Assembly: GCA_023055355.1 (NCBI GenBank)
Contig: JALJCS010000001.1
Location: 47,187,381 to 47,251,380, forward strand
Length of the DNA stretch: 64,000 bases
DNA from: Agelaius tricolor
Lineage: Eukaryota; Chordata; Aves; Passeriformes; Icteridae
Reading direction: 5' to 3'
Part shown: positions 23,605 to 38,000 of the stretch, one piece after another
How the letters are laid out: every line of letters starts with the position of its first letter
Numbering within the stretch: the first letter of the stretch is position 1
Position numbers and translations under genes: made by a program
Notes under the pieces: model-generated
Databases searched by the model: none
The model's input: only the letters and a program-made list of their open reading frames with translations
Told to the model about the DNA's origin: nothing

Positions 23605-25411
23605 GCCACTTGGAATGAATATAGAGAGGTTGTCAGAGAAGTAGAAATGAGACAAGGAAGGTTGAGGCCATCTGGAATTAAATCTGGCCAAATATGTCAA
23701 TGAGAACAAGAAGGGCTTCTTCAAACATAATTATAGGAAAAGGAAAACCAAGGACGATGTGGATGCATTACTAAATGGAGTGGGGATGATGGTAACGGAC
23801 ACAGAGTAACTGAACATCTTTGCACTGGTCTGATAGGACATCTCTTAGGCATCTCTGACCCAGGAGACAAGCATAACGGACTGGTGGAAGGAAGGAGGAT
23901 TGGGTTAGAGAGCACCTAAGCAAATTTGACATCCACAAGTCCATGGGCCCTGACAGGCTGTGTCCATGAGTGCTGAAAGAAGTGGTGGACACCATAGCGA
24001 GGCTGCTCACGATCATCTTTGAAACGGTATGGCAGTCAGGAGAGGTGCCTGAGAACTGGAAGAAAACAAATGTCACATAAGTCTTCAAACACTGCAAGAA
24101 GGAGAACCCAAGGAGCCCCTGGCCAGCCAGCCACACTTAAGCCCTGAGAAAAGTGATGGAGCACCTCATTCTGGAGTCTATCTCTAGCCACATGAATGGT
24201 GATCAGGAGAAGTCAGCATGGATTCACAAATAAAAAATCATGCTTGACCAACCTGATTGCCTTCTGCCATGAAATGACAACCTGTATAGATGAGGGGAGA
24301 GCAGTGGATATTGTCTACCACAACTTTAGTGAGGCTTTCAACACCATCTCTCACAACATCCTCATGGGCACAGTCATGAAGTGCAGGCTGGATGAGTAGA
24401 CAGTGAGGTGGATTCAGAACTGTCTGAATGGCAGATCCCAGAGGGTTGTACCCAGTGTCACATGGTTGAGTTGTCACTTGTGGTGTCCCCCAAGGTCCAG
24501 TACTGGGCCCAATGTTGTTCACCTTGTCCATCAATGCCTCAGGTGAAGGGGCAGATGCCTCCTCAGCAGGTTCACTGACAACACAAAGCTGGGAGGAGGG
24601 GCCAGTACCCCAGAGGGCTGTGCAGCCCTCCAGAAGGACCTGGGCAGGGAGGGGAGCTGGGCAGAGAAGAACTGACAGAAATTTATCAAAGGCACGAGCA
24701 GGGTCCTGCACGTGGGGAGGAAAAGCCCCTGCACCAGCACAGGCTGGGGGCTGAGCTGCTGGAAAGCAGCTCTGTGGAGAAGGACCTGGGGGTCCTGGTG
24801 GACAACAAGCTGTCCAAGAGCCAGCAGTGCGTCCTCGTGGCCAAGAAGGCCAAAGGTGTCCTGGGATGGATTAGGAAGAGCATTGCCAGCAGCTCAAGGG
24901 AGGTGATCCTGCCCCTCTACTCAACCCTGGTGAGGCCACATCTGGAATGCTGTGTCCAGTTCTGGGATTCTCAGTACAGCAAAGATGATTAAGGGACTGG
25001 AACCTCTCCCTTATGAAGAAAAGCTGAGGGAGCTGGGCCTGTTCAGCCTCAAGAAGAGATGACTGAGAAGGGACCTCATAAATGCCTATAAGATTCTGAA
25101 GGGAGGGTGCCAAGAGGATGAAGCCAGGCTCTTCTCAGTAGTGCCAAGCAATAAGACAAAAGGCAACAGGCAGAAACTGATGCATGGTAGTCTCATCTGA
25201 ATATGAGGAAGAACTTCTTCAATGTGTGGATGAGGGTGCAGTGGAACAGATTGCCCAGAGAGGTGCTGGAGTATCCCTGAGTTGAGACATTCAAGAATTG
25301 TCTGGATGCAGTTCTGTGCAACGTGCTCTAGGATGACCCTGTCTGAGCAGGAAGGTTGGACCAGATGCCCCACTGTGGTTCCTTCTAACCTTACTTGTCC
25401 TCTGTGATTAT
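23605..25411 (+). mobile_element. CR1 LINE, 5'-truncated, degenerate ORF2
   Basis: About 1.8 kb of the 3' part of a CR1 retrotransposon in + orientation. In order it shows the stretch before the reverse transcriptase (aattaaatctggccaaatatgtcaatg...), the RT region with a decayed motif A (AVDIVYHNFSEAFNTISHNI, in the frame opening at 24196), motif B (GVPQGPVLGPMLF near 24483), a decayed FTDNTKLG in place of the active-site motif, and the late ORF2 segment EKDLGVLVDNKLSKSQQC to VRPHLECCVQFW (24774-24960). Stops and frameshifts break it throughout, so it is dead. The 3' end lacks a clean array of the 8-bp CR1 terminal repeat and stops around ctgtgattatg. It lies antisense to GREM2 in its intron. 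Confidence 0.92.
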
Positions 25412-28400
25412 GTCCATGATAAATACCAGTGCTTCCCAAAAAACCACACACACATATAATAGATGGAATTACTAAGGCCCCAACTGGAAAAAAATAGTGT
25501 AGGAAACAATGCTGCAAGTTTTGTTGTTTTGGGTTCTTTTTAAGGCTAAATGTTAACCAGGTAATATAGTGAATAAAGATACTATCAACTTCATATGACC
25601 CTTTATTTATCAGTAGCAAAGATTTTGATTCAACAATTGTGTCAGCATTTATCATTTTAAAACAGGAAAAGTGAAATAAAGAGAAGGAACGAAAGAAATG
25701 TAAAAGCAAAGTCATCCTATAGTACTTGTGGTAATGTAGAAATGCCTTTTTTAGGGGATTAGGAACACACATAACTCTGATTGAATACTAGCAGGTAACT
25801 GGAAAAAGGGGGGGTTTTTTGAATCATTATGATTAAAAGTCCTATATTTTGTTGCTATTTCAGCTTCAGGAACTTGTGGTTTTAGAACCAACCACAGACA
25901 AATGTCTGCCTGGTGAGCACATGTGAATTGTCCCAAGCAGAGTGAGATGTCCTACTCAGAAGTGTCTGGGTAGTCATCGGTACTGGCAGCATATGCAACA
26001 CTGGGGAAAAAAAGGGGGAGTGGGAGGAGGGAAAAACCCACAAAATAAAACCAGATTTCTGCTAGCTGTCCATGAGGCTGATTCTCTTCCTCACAACCTG
26101 GTTTTGAAGAATGCTACAGTCAGGGGGTGGAAGGAATGGATACAAGGAGAAGATCTTTTTTGGAAAGGACTGATATTTCTCCTATGAATCTAAAAAATGT
26201 ATCCCCTCAAGAGCGAACTAAGTTGAAAAGATACTTGGTCTCCTTCTCAGTGTTTCTCAGCTTTTCAGCACAAGATAAAGAGCCCCAAAGAGACAAGTCA
26301 GTTCTGTAAAACTGCAAAACAGCAAGTAAAAACAGCCTACATTTAAGTTTATTCTTCTGTGTTGAAGGCAGCTGTTACACTCCCATTTGGCAGCATTTCA
26401 TTCAGGAGAAAACAGCAGACTTCTGCCCTTGGGAAACTAAAAACTAAATATGAAGGGAAGCGGTGACTTGAGCAAATGTCTTCATTTGTGACCATCCCTC
26501 AGCCTGTTGGAATGGAGGACAGTCAACACAAGAATGGGGAAAGTTCAGCATTTAAATACAATAGCTCATTTCGTTGCTTCCTCACTGGAGAATCGATGCT
26601 ACAAAAGACTATTTTGCAATGAACAGTCTCAATTATATTTTTGTTGTTTGCATTACAACAGAACATAGAAATCTCATCCAAGACCAATGCCTGACTAAAC
26701 AACACAACTTCAAATGCTTGTAGACTGACTTGGTGACCAACATATGGCGGGACCAGAACTGAGCTCAGAGGGGAAGTGAGTTACTGGAGGTCAGAAATTA
26801 ACTGAGAATGGATTGTATCCAACATCTTTCAATGGCACTGCATGGCACCAATACTCTTCTTTTTGCAAAGAAACAGAGATTTGTTACCCTTAGGCAAGCT
26901 TTTCTTTAAAAACATCATACTCTTGTAAATGAAAATTGTTTTGTATGAAAATTTCCAATATAGTTTCCCTGAGTTTTGATAGAACATGGATGGACTTAGG
27001 AGCTTCATTTCTTTATATTTTCAAAAAACACACTACTTTTAGAATGCACAGCTCATTTTCTAGGCTCAATAAGGGAGATGACCATTAATCTTCAATATAT
27101 GTTCCTTACTGTACTTGCACCATTCTAAAAAGAGGGCATTTGAACAAGTTCTGTTCTAGGAGAAAACTGAGGTCTCTAAAGCATCATAAATGTGCTCAAA
27201 AGAAGTGCTTGCTTCTCTTAATGATCAGGAAAATGCAAGTACTTCTAAAAACCAACAGGTGGCACGTAATCTTTTATAAAAGAAATACTAGATTAACCAG
27301 CAGAAAAGTAATATTCAAAATTTCCAGATTTTCTGGTAAATTCAGATAGTTTTATTCTTTCAGGCTCTCTGTCAAGATGCTATCCTCAGTTACCACATTA
27401 TGACTCTGGTCCTGTTCCTGTTTGAAAAATCTAAAATGTTATTGATGGTCTAGTCTTTATATTATGAATTTCTGTAAGCCAGTATCCTATTTATAGAGCT
27501 GAAACACAGATGGTTCAAATAAGAATTGCTCCTATCCCAATATCCCACAGGCTAATCTTTCTATTAGGTAGTATGCAAATTCCCATACGAACAAAATTTC
27601 AGCTATATATCCCACTACTTTCCAATCTGTCACTTGTAAGAACCATTCCAACTGTATTTTCATATAGTTGTCTTAAAAATGGCATAGATTTATTGCTTGG
27701 AGCATTTTTCATTTACATTTATTTCTGCTTAAATATGCTTGACAAGGCATCAGTCCTCCTGACTAAAACTTACAGCAGTTCTGGGGACAGACTGGACTGC
27801 AGAAGATCTGTGCTAACGAGCAAATAAAACAAGTGTTGACCCCATGTAGCCTGCTAGCTCCAACCAGGTCTATGCCATGCAAGCACATAACTAAGAGCCT
27901 TACCAGAGTTATTAGTGTCACAGAAAAATACTTTTGCTCCTCAGTGAGGCTAAATCTAGGGAATTCTCTCATCCTATTTTGCCTTCCTTCAGTTTATAAG
28001 CAACACATCTGACAACTCCTCACAATTATTTTTTTTTCCCTCTGCCAAATTTAAAATGGGTTGGACAGCAAGGCAGGTTTGGAACTTCTATTGCATGGCA
28101 CTAAGAGCGTTTTATCTCCTAGGGCACACAGAAAGGCATGAAAAATATTTCAGGGAAGGAGATGGGCAGAACAAGTCAATGGTATCAGAATTTAGAACAG
28201 GAGGTGTGAGTAGTAAAGGGGACGTTTAGGGTTACTGTGGTGGACTGGCACACTGAACACACCCATAGAAAATCAGAGTTCACGAGCTCTTATGTTCACA
28301 TGTAACACAAGACACCTTGAAACAGCAGCAGGTCACCTCAAATCCATTTAATACATTCTTTAACACATTCTCTCACCCAGGGTGAAAGCTGGCCCAACAG

Positions 28401-31400
28401 TGTAAAGCTTGTTTGCACTCTGTGTCGATGGCTGCCAAGCAGGAACAAGTCACTGCTGCCCACCACACATGGTATTATCCTTGGGTTGACCCTGCAATAT
28501 TTTGTAACCCCTTTTGTTCACAAACTTAGTTGGAGAATTACCAGATGTTTTCTTCTTCTTTCCCTAAGAGCAGCAGCCCTCTGCTTGGCTTACTTTTGCA
28601 GTTACTTTTTGTGGGTTAACCAATGGCCCATCACAATCCCTGTTTAATTAGTTTTGTTTCAAATGTTTAACTCAGCTCTGGGCTTTGCTCTGAAAGGCAC
28701 CCTGTTCACTCAGGGTCTCTACAAGAAAAACTTAATGTATGCAATTGAAACATCATTACCACCTATAAGGGCTGAAAAGTGCAGCAACCACGTGCTCTGA
28801 CAGGGTTTTTTTCTGTGTTTTTGCAAGCTCATGAACAAACGTGACATTTGGAGTTGAAAACCTTTAGAGTTACACAGCTTCTTGCCTACCCTAGTCCATG
28901 CACCAGTTGATGCCTTGCTGCAAGTTCTTCAGTTTGGAAATATTTTGACCCTTGTTTTTAAGTTGTTTTCTAATACATAAAAAAGAATTTTTCTTTCACT
29001 ACGTGTCTATTCATATTTCCAAACTGACCTTTCTGACTGTCACAGTTGTCAAATGGACCAAAAGAAAGCACAGCAGCTCAACAGCTGTCAAAAGAAAAAA
29101 AAATCTTTTGAGATGCTATGAAGTCAGGAATACAAATAAGATTTTAATTATATATTGCACTATCAACATGAAATGCTAAATACCTATACATTTCAAATTA
29201 ACTTTCCAGAAATATTAGAAAACATTTAGCACACAGAATAAAAGGGAAAACTGCCATTTATGCACTGTTATTGGCAGTGTGTGTCACAACTAAAAGTAAA
29301 TAGAAGACAAATTTTCAGTTTAATGCTGTAGGATGATTTGTAGGAAATTTAACATCCAAATACTGGAAATTTACTTCATCCCTCCCATTTTACACTGCTG
29401 GCAACACGTGGCTGTCCCACATCTATGTTCTTGTGGCTTTGATTCACACTCAGATCAGTGATTCTCCCTCTGTCATTACACACAGAATGTAAATATTTGC
29501 TCTGTCTGTATTCTGGTTTACAGACCTGACCCACTACTGAATATGCAGGCTGTAATTCAATCACAGAAGGATCTGTTGCCATGTGTAAATTAGGATTTTA
29601 TGTTTTATGACTTAGGCTTTGCAGAGCAGCCATCTTCCTACTCACCTCCCCCTCTTCTTGCCCATGACTGAATTATAGCTCTGTCTCTAATTGAAGCCTA
29701 GTATTATTCTATTTCTCTTCTGCAGAGAGAAAGACCAGAGCTATCATTCCGAATACATAGCAAGCCACAGGAGCCTGAATGAGGTACTCTAATGACAGGT
29801 CCTCCTCCACAGCACATTTGCAGTCTTTCTGCTAATTAATTTGATTTCCTTTGTCTAGACTAACATAATACAGTAAGTTATGCTCATTTAAAGGGAGATC
29901 ATTGGCCTTTCAGTTCACTCCAAATGAGGAAGAAAGAAGAGTCAATAGACTGGAATCTGGGGGAGACTGACTGACTTTGTCCTTGACTACACCATTGCTT
30001 ATGTTTTCACTTGACCAAGACTTTGTCTCCAGGAGAACCCGAGACAGCACTATCATCAGAGGAGAGACTATAATCAAAATCAGATATCGTCGGTATGTGC
30101 ATGGCAAGGCAGTGGCAGCTACACAGAAGGGTTCTGTCTATGATGGACTGCAGTCAGCAGCCTTCTTCCTGGCAATCACTTGGCATTTGCTGTTCACAGC
30201 TCCTGACATCCTCGGAAGGCTGAACAAACATGTAATTAAAAACACAAGCTGATTTCTTCAGACTCCCTTCACAGCACAAAAGGAGATTCAGTAGTGTGCC
30301 ACTGGACTAGTAAACCAGAGGCAAAGCTAGTGATGTAGTAACTTCCTCACTATTTGGAAAGCAAGATCTACATTTGCCAGTTTTGACGATGATTGAGCCT
30401 TAGGAGCTGCACAAGGTCTCAGAACTGATCTGTCAGTCAAATACAGAACTTGGGAAATGGAATGCTGCATGGTAAACAGACAATCAGACCTGGATTTGAA
30501 AGTTCAGTCTTCTGAGCCATCTGGGTAGATCCAGTTTTAAAGCCAGCATGAAAAGTGACAAGAAATCAGACATCATACAGGAGCCCTGTGGGGTGGAATG
30601 AGTTCAAACGCTTTTTAATAACAGCAGGGAATATCTTCTCCTATGACAAAAGAAGAAGGGAGAATGCTGACAGGGGCAATCACCAACCACTTCTGCTCAC
30701 ACATCCACAGAAAAGTGCCAGAGCTCCCCTTCTGTAGAGAGTTTCAGGACCACTTCTATCTCTGTAACCTCAGTTGCACTCACAATTTTGCAGCACCGCA
30801 GAGGAAGGATTCCAACTTCATGACTTACTGGCTGAGGGGTTATTTTTTTGGCTCATAGTAACTGGGCACCTTCTTTATTCAAACACAGGCAGAAGATAAA
30901 CTGCACCTGGAGGCTCGTTATTAACTTATTCTGACCTTGGTTTTTTTACAGTGTTTGGCCCCAAGCCTTTCAAACTGTGTCACCACAGTTAAGGTTTGAG
31001 TATTTTTCCATTATTGATGCTTTCAAACTCAGCAGAAATAGACAATAAGTAAAAGGAAATCTGAAGATTCTTCTCTATGGCTCTTTCAGAAAGCTAATGT
31101 CAGAAAGGTCAGGAAAGTATCTTGGAAAGAGTCAGCCAACATCTATCTATAAATTTCAGTGCAAGATTGCAAACTCCATTTCTCTTCCAGGTCTATTCAA
31201 GGACTCTTCCCCAGATCCACCTTAGGCAGCTCCTCCTTGAATCAAGACAAGAGAGAGACAACACTTCTAATCTGGTAATCTTGGATGACCTCATGTTACT
31301 ACACAGAAGGAAAAAGATACCAAGACCCCATTGCATTTCAAAGCTTAATTGGATTGAGAGTAATGAATGGTCCAAGTGAAGTGACAAAGAGCTTCCCTTC

Positions 31401-31860
31401 TGACATGACTACAATGTTACCACAATGTAACAAGTCCACGTGTGACCAGAAAATGCAAAACTGACTGGGAAGAGAGGGAAGGAGAGCTCAGGAAGGTTAC
31501 CCATTCAGGGTTTGCTTTGGTTTCTTTTCTCTTGTTACAAAGTAGTCAGAGAACACAGGCATTACAGGTCACACCATTCTACTAATCCTAACCACTTAGT
31601 GCTGGTTCAAGCAATCACATATTTCATATTGAAGCAGCAAGGGAGTTTGATCAAAGTTTTTCTTCAATCAGAGGAAAGTGCTTGAAATGGCTCAGCAACC
31701 AGATGCCATCCGTGCCACCAGCTAAGTCTCACTGTAGCTGATTATAGCTAAATAAGGTTGTCCCAAAGAAAATGCTCTGATCCATAGATTTACTCTGGTT
31801 CCTAATGATCTCACACACATCTCACATAATTGATTTATGAGTGATTTAGACGAAAAATAC

Positions 31861-31908
31861 AAAAATCATTATGTACACCCATAACACCAAAAATCATTAT
31901 GTACACCA
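31861..31908. repeat. 28-bp imperfect tandem duplication
   Basis: AAAAATCATTATGTACACC starts both at 31861 and at 31889. The first copy has nine further bases (cataacacc) before the second begins. It is a simple local duplication. Confidence 0.85.
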
Positions 31909-33880
31909 TGAACTAGACTTTTCTAATATTTTTTCCTATGTCTTGGCTAAACAGTAGAATTTTTAAAGAAGTTATGTGTAAGATGGGATTAGGAGGATAG
32001 GTATCTAAAATAAGGAATGAGGGAAAATATCTTCTGACACTATGAGAACTAGACATATTGAAAGCCTCATCTTGATATTGGAGCAAATACTAACATTGGC
32101 CTATGTCTCCACTTAAGATTAGCTAAATAATAAGATTCTGAATTGTCCCTTTTTTTTTTTTCAAAAAGGAGGTGAAGTGAGCAAAAATTGGTTTTAAGAT
32201 ACTATCAATGTAAAGTTACTAAATCCTCAAAAGCCAAGACATTTCACAGAGTTAACATGAAGCACATTTTTGTCTCAGTAATGGGAAAACCCTAAAAATG
32301 CATGTCAATTCAAACTAGGGCCTTCAGGTGCTTTCAGTCTAAAAATGTCTCTATCTCTTCCTGTGAAAAAGTATCTTTGAGAAAAAGTTTTGATCAACAC
32401 TTCTAAAAACTTCATTCCCATTGTGTGAAGAGACAAAAACAGTTTCAACTGAACTTACCACAATTCCTGCAGTATGATGGACCTCAATAGGTCAGTGACA
32501 ACCACAGCCCCATGGGACTTTCTACACTTGTATTTTGAAAGGAGGCTCAGTAAAGAATTTGGCTTAGGAAAACAAGACTATGCTTCCTCTCTTCCCTTAC
32601 TTAGTTTCAGAACAACAGCTTTTGCTTTGAGTGATTATTTCAGCTTCTGTAATTTTTCTCCAGCACAAATATAGAGAAGCTCCATACATATCACATCAGT
32701 GATTTGGGCAGCGTGAGAGCATGGTGAATGTCAGAGCAACAGAATAATAATTACGAAAAACATTACAAAAAATGCACCTAGCAAAGGTAAAGCTAAAAGC
32801 AGCTCACCTGTCTGAAAATCTGCTAGCTTGGCAAAAGCTCTTCTTAGAGGATCCTAAGAAGCTCTTAATTAGCACAAAAACTGAAGAGTACTAATTGCTA
32901 CTTGGCAAAACTCTGCTTATTAAAAACACAGGGACATTTGTGGGGGTTTTTTCCTTTTGATTTTCAAAATAAAACACTTTGTTTTACAACATGAATGACA
33001 CAAAAAGCAACATCAAAGCAAGTGCACATTTCAGTATCTACATCTTTGTTATAAACTTGAAGAGGAAGAAAGCTTACGTAAGAAAATTAAAAAAAAAAAA
33101 GAAAAATAGGAGTGAGAATTAAATCCTTACGCTGTATGGTTTAAGCAGAATGTGCAATGGCACTTCAGACTTAAAAAAGAAAGTGAGACAGGTGATTTTG
33201 AAATAACAGAAACACTTTAGAATGCAAGCAACTAGTGGACTTAGAGCATAACTGTATAGAAGACATAAAGAGCTCCCCTCAATACTATAGTTTTAACAAG
33301 GTCTTCTCTATCTCTATTTTCCACCCCCTCAGAAGAACCAAAATATTATGTGTTTAAACCTGCTTGCCAAATCCATGGCAAAGCATCTAAGAGAAACAAG
33401 AGATTTAGAGACACATTAGAACTAGGTGACAGGGACATAGATATCACTTGAATCAATGTCAGCAATGCAGAGAACACCTGTTCCCACACCTAAAAAGCCT
33501 CCAGTTGTATTCTGGACTGTGACATTGCTTATGTGTCCACATGTTAGTGTTTCTGTAGGATGCCCAGACGTACAGCTGGGTAGGTGATGATGCTGTCTGC
33601 TACCATTCACCCAAATGATAGATGAAATTTGAGGGCCTCTCAGCAGTTCCCCAAGAGCCCTGCTTTGTCATGTGTGTTTCACATACAGCCACCACTGAGT
33701 GGAAGATGAACTGCACAAACTGCTTGCTACCAGTCATCCAAAAATGTAGCCAGTGGGGGACACTACTTATCTTTCTTGTAACAAGCCTTTCAACATCTTC
33801 TCTGTTTATCAATGTAAGCTCATGGTTTCAGTACACACATGAACTGGAGATAATTTGAGCCACATTCCCCTCCCATTGTT

Positions 33881-33987
33881 AAAAAAAACCAAAGCAACAG
33901 AACAAAAAAAAAAAAAAAAAACCAAAAAAAAAACCAGAAAAAAAAAGCCAAAAAAACAAAACCAAAACAAAACCAAAGAAAAAAACC
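33881..33987. repeat. A-rich/(AAAAC)n low-complexity tract
   Basis: Long A runs broken by cc, g and gcc. The open frames on both strands across it (poly-K/T on +, poly-F on -) are products of composition. Confidence 0.9.
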
Positions 33988-34178
33988 CTCTAAAAACTGC
34001 AGAAAAGGTTAGTGAGAAAATGGAAAGCACAAATAGGCATTTAGCATATTTTACAGTTAAAGCTGGATTATGAGGTAGGCAATAAACACAAAATTCCTGG
34101 ACCTGAAGGGAATTACAATACCATATTCAACACTGGTTTGATGTCATTAGGTTTTGAGGTATGGAGGGTGAGGTCTTT

Positions 34179-34203
34179 ATACAGGGATTTAAGATCCCTG
34201 TAT
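34179..34203. repeat. Perfect hairpin, 10-bp arms, 5-base loop
   Basis: ATACAGGGAT, loop ttaag, then ATCCCTGTAT. The stem does not extend beyond the arms. No function is inferred. Confidence 0.7.
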
Positions 34204-35025
34204 TATATCATCCTCCCTGACAGATTAAGAAGGTCAATTGTTCTAGATTTTTGAGTCCAAATGAAACTAATCACAGACCAAAACACTAAAACCTATGCCT
34301 TTTTCCCTCAGTTTTAGATTCTGATTAGAATACTGCAGCATATAGATTCAAATATATATTCCCACTATATATAGTCATTTTAGGACAGCACAACTCCACT
34401 TTCAGGAAGAGTAATGGCCCATAGAAAACCCTGTATTTGACCTTGGGAAATAACCAAAACAGCAATTAATGTCAGCGGGATATATTTCTGAATGCCAACC
34501 ATGCCCCTCTGAGATAAAGCTTAAATCATCTTAGGCTGTCACCCAGTCCAGGATGCAGTTTAAGTCCTCTGGACTGTGAGCCACTGTCACTCTGCTCCTG
34601 ATCTCACATTCCCCCCATGCAGGACACATGCATGTGTGCAGCCACACAGTCAGCAAGACAAGTTTGCTGATCCAGCCAGAAAGGTTTGGCTTTTGCTCTT
34701 TTGCCTGCAGGATCAGTGGTGCTGCTGGGCTCCCGTGCCAGTGCTGGGCTGCTCTGCCTTCCCAGCTCCAGCCTACAAGCATGCTGCCTCCAACCAGTGG
34801 CCACACCACACCCTGATACTCCTTCCAGACTGGGGCCTGGGAACGCTGTCACCCAACTTACCTGTTTCAGGGCGGAGGAGGCTAATGTAACTGGGAGGGT
34901 GTGGCTGATAAAGGTGGCGCTGACAGATGAAACTGCATGCCTTGGCTTCCCATAAGAGATGCATGGTCCTTATATCTAAATGGCTTGATGGTACTAGTAT
35001 GGTCTGTACCACTGCAGTGAGAAGG

Positions 35026-35027
<2 letters not shown>

Positions 35028-35067
<40 letters not shown>
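35028..35067. repeat. (TAA)n microsatellite
   Basis: About 13 uninterrupted TAA units. Pure repeats of this length are usually polymorphic. The poly-leucine open frame on the - strand here is produced by the repeat. Confidence 0.95.
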
Positions 35068-35068
<1 letters not shown>

Positions 35069-38000
35069 GCAAAATAATAATAGAATATACTAGAATGTGA
35101 TGAGTAGTACCATTTCAGATACCCAAGAACATCATAAATATGTTTGTTTAGGTTGAAACATCAGAGACAGACCCTGTGAGAGATGCACACTCCTCCACAG
35201 TGGCCAATGGAAGCCAAGTGAGAGATGTGGCAAATTTGAACAGGCACATGTGTTAGGGCAGCTAGCTCACCATAAAAACCTCCTTCTGCTGTAAAGACAG
35301 GAGAACTTGATTACAGCAAGTGTCTTAAACACTACAGCTCTAACTTATGACTAGATTTCCAAAAATGGTATGTGCAGTTTATCTCAGGTCCTCAATGGCT
35401 ATGGGGTACTTTAAAAGAGGATCTTGTATCTTATCTTGAAAATATGCTCTGCAACTGTAGTGCAAAACTAAATATTAAACATGGAAAAAGAAACATGAAA
35501 ATGTACTCTAACTTCTCCATCCTTCTGTCTGACTTTGGAGTGTCTTGCCTTTTAATTGCAAAGGTTTCTACTGCCAAAACATCAGGGTTTTAAGTGATTA
35601 AACAAAACCACTGGTTACACTGCAAAAAAAATTATCTATATGATATATGAAACACTGATGCCTTCTGCTTCACTCTTTCTCCATTATCAATATCATCCTA
35701 CCTGTCCTAACATCTACCCTTGCTGAATTCTCCATGCCTGATCCAGAATCTAACTTGGAAGATGGTGACAGGATCGTTCTTTTTTTATGTGAAGATGCTA
35801 CATATGCCCATGCAATTAGTGCAATGCAAAATTAAATAAAACCAAATTAAGGACAAACAAACAAGCAGTGTGATTTGGCAAAAAAAGTTGGAGGAAACAC
35901 GTTTCTATTCTCTTTCCAGGTAACAGATTTGCCAGAATAGTCATAAGACAGAAGCAATCTTTTTTTTTTTTTTAATAAAAAAATCTTTCAGAATTTCTAA
36001 TACATTTTGAATGCAAATATTTGTCCAAGCTTCCTTTCAGAACAGAGCCCTAGACCTGTAAAGAGTTGATCACTTGTTCTGCAATTGAACTCGTATGGAT
36101 TTTTACCCTCCTTAGGCAAAAGCACAAGTTGTGCTGTCACATGACATGGCAAGAGATGGAGTGATGGTGCTAATACCTGAAGAAGAAAAACACAAGGCAA
36201 ACATTCAGGAGCATTCATTCAGCAGAAGGCTGAAGCAGTCTGTTTGTTTGGTCCCAGAATGTTTCTCAGGTGATGGCTTCAGTGCCAAAGAGCACCAGCT
36301 TGTTTCTCCCTTGTTACTGTACAAAGGCACCTTCATTCTCCAAAAGCCTGGGTGATTCTGAGAACCACGTGGGCTAAGGCTTTCCATTTAACTACAGCTG
36401 CTTTTATGCAAGAATAAATGTAATATAATTAATAGTCAACAGATAGAACTAAGCTCTCATGCAGGTATGGGAGCATTTTAGTAATTAGGACTCTGATTAA
36501 GACAGGGCAGCTTTAAACCAACACTGTAGAAGTTAAGCAAACACTTAACTGGCTTCCTGCATTCAGGCCTAAAAGCCTGTTAAAGTTACCAGACCTTAGA
36601 AGAAAAGTGAGGTAATGTATCCTGCACACCAGCAAGTCATAAGCAGCAGGGAACACACCCTCTACCCACTTGTAATTAGAAATAAGAGATGGAAATTGTA
36701 CAGTTGAATAAGTTTGAAGTTTGGACCGGCTGGCATTTAAACAGGGAAAGGTGCCTGCCATCTTAAATGTATAGCTCTTATATTTAATCAATTGTGAAGT
36801 AATATTTATTCTTCTAAAAGGCTCTGTACTTCACTGACAGCTTTTTGTTAAATCAGCTTCCATACAGTCCCCCAGTTTTCTATTGTTTCAGGGTGAACTG
36901 GTGCCTCTCACAATGGTCATCACAGTAATACATGAGTCCCAACACATTCCACACTAGACAAGAAACTCCTCTGCACCTGGAATTTAAAACAAAAATCCAA
37001 AAACAGAAGCTAATCCAATTTATATGCTAAACTCAGATGTGTGGCCACCACTCTTTGCTGATGGTACACTGAAGATGTTAAGGACAAATCAAGAGTCTAT
37101 TTTTGGCCCCGAAAACATGGGTGCACAAACACAGAATGGAAAGTAGTAAATTATGAACTAGTTCTGGGCACCATGCATCAGGAAATCCATGCAGTCTTCC
37201 CAAGGGGAGGCAAGGAAGAAAGACAAGAGCATTTATATACACAGAAACCAACTCAATGTGGCAGGACTGTAGGAATCAGCGCTCTTTAATACAAAGAAGC
37301 AAAGTCCAGAGGAGTGATGTTAATAGCTTTTAAATGCATAATAGGCAATAGCAAAGAATTAAATTATGGTTTTAGTCTTCACAGATTCAAATGTAGTAAT
37401 GTTAGCAGATAAGATTTCAGGCAATATTCCTATTAGCAAGCACCATGATACAGATAGTGAGGCATTGGAATTGATTTGCCTAAGTTTGTAAACTCGTCAT
37501 CATGATTATTAAGGAAAATGTGATGCAAAAGGAAAAAAAATCACATTTGCCATGGATTGCATTAGATTAAATGGATTCTAATAAGCAGGAGAAGAGCCAG
37601 ACAACTTCCCAAAGTTCCTAAATTCCCTTCTAAGTAAATAGATATATATATACATATATAACATAGAACAATTATTATCTACCAAAGAATCATCTTTTTA
37701 ATAGGTTGTGGAGGTTTTTTTGTCTAGTTTTTTCATCTTTCTTCTCATCCTCCTAGGCTTTTAGGTTTTGTGCTATTGCAGAAATAAACCCTCATTCTTT
37801 TTGCTACAGGGTCACCAAATCACTACTCAAAGCCAGCTTGATGTTTAACACGCTGCAATCTGCTAAATGTGAACCTACCAGGCTTACAATGCAGATACAA
37901 GCAGATGGTTTCAGAATTAAAGACTCAGTTTGACTTCTTTTGCTGCAGGCAGAATACATAACTTTTGTGCAATGCTCCTCTGTTGGCAAAGGAGGTCAAG

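Noticed and set aside
24196..24992. Open frames with reverse-transcriptase features taken as a possible gene
   Set aside because: They are pieces of a broken CR1 ORF2 with stops and frameshifts.
25086..25772. 228-codon frame on the - strand
   Set aside because: Its right part is antisense to the CR1 tail and the rest has no resemblance to a protein family.
33809..34073. Poly-Phe (-) and poly-Lys (+) open frames
   Set aside because: Produced by the A-rich low-complexity tract.
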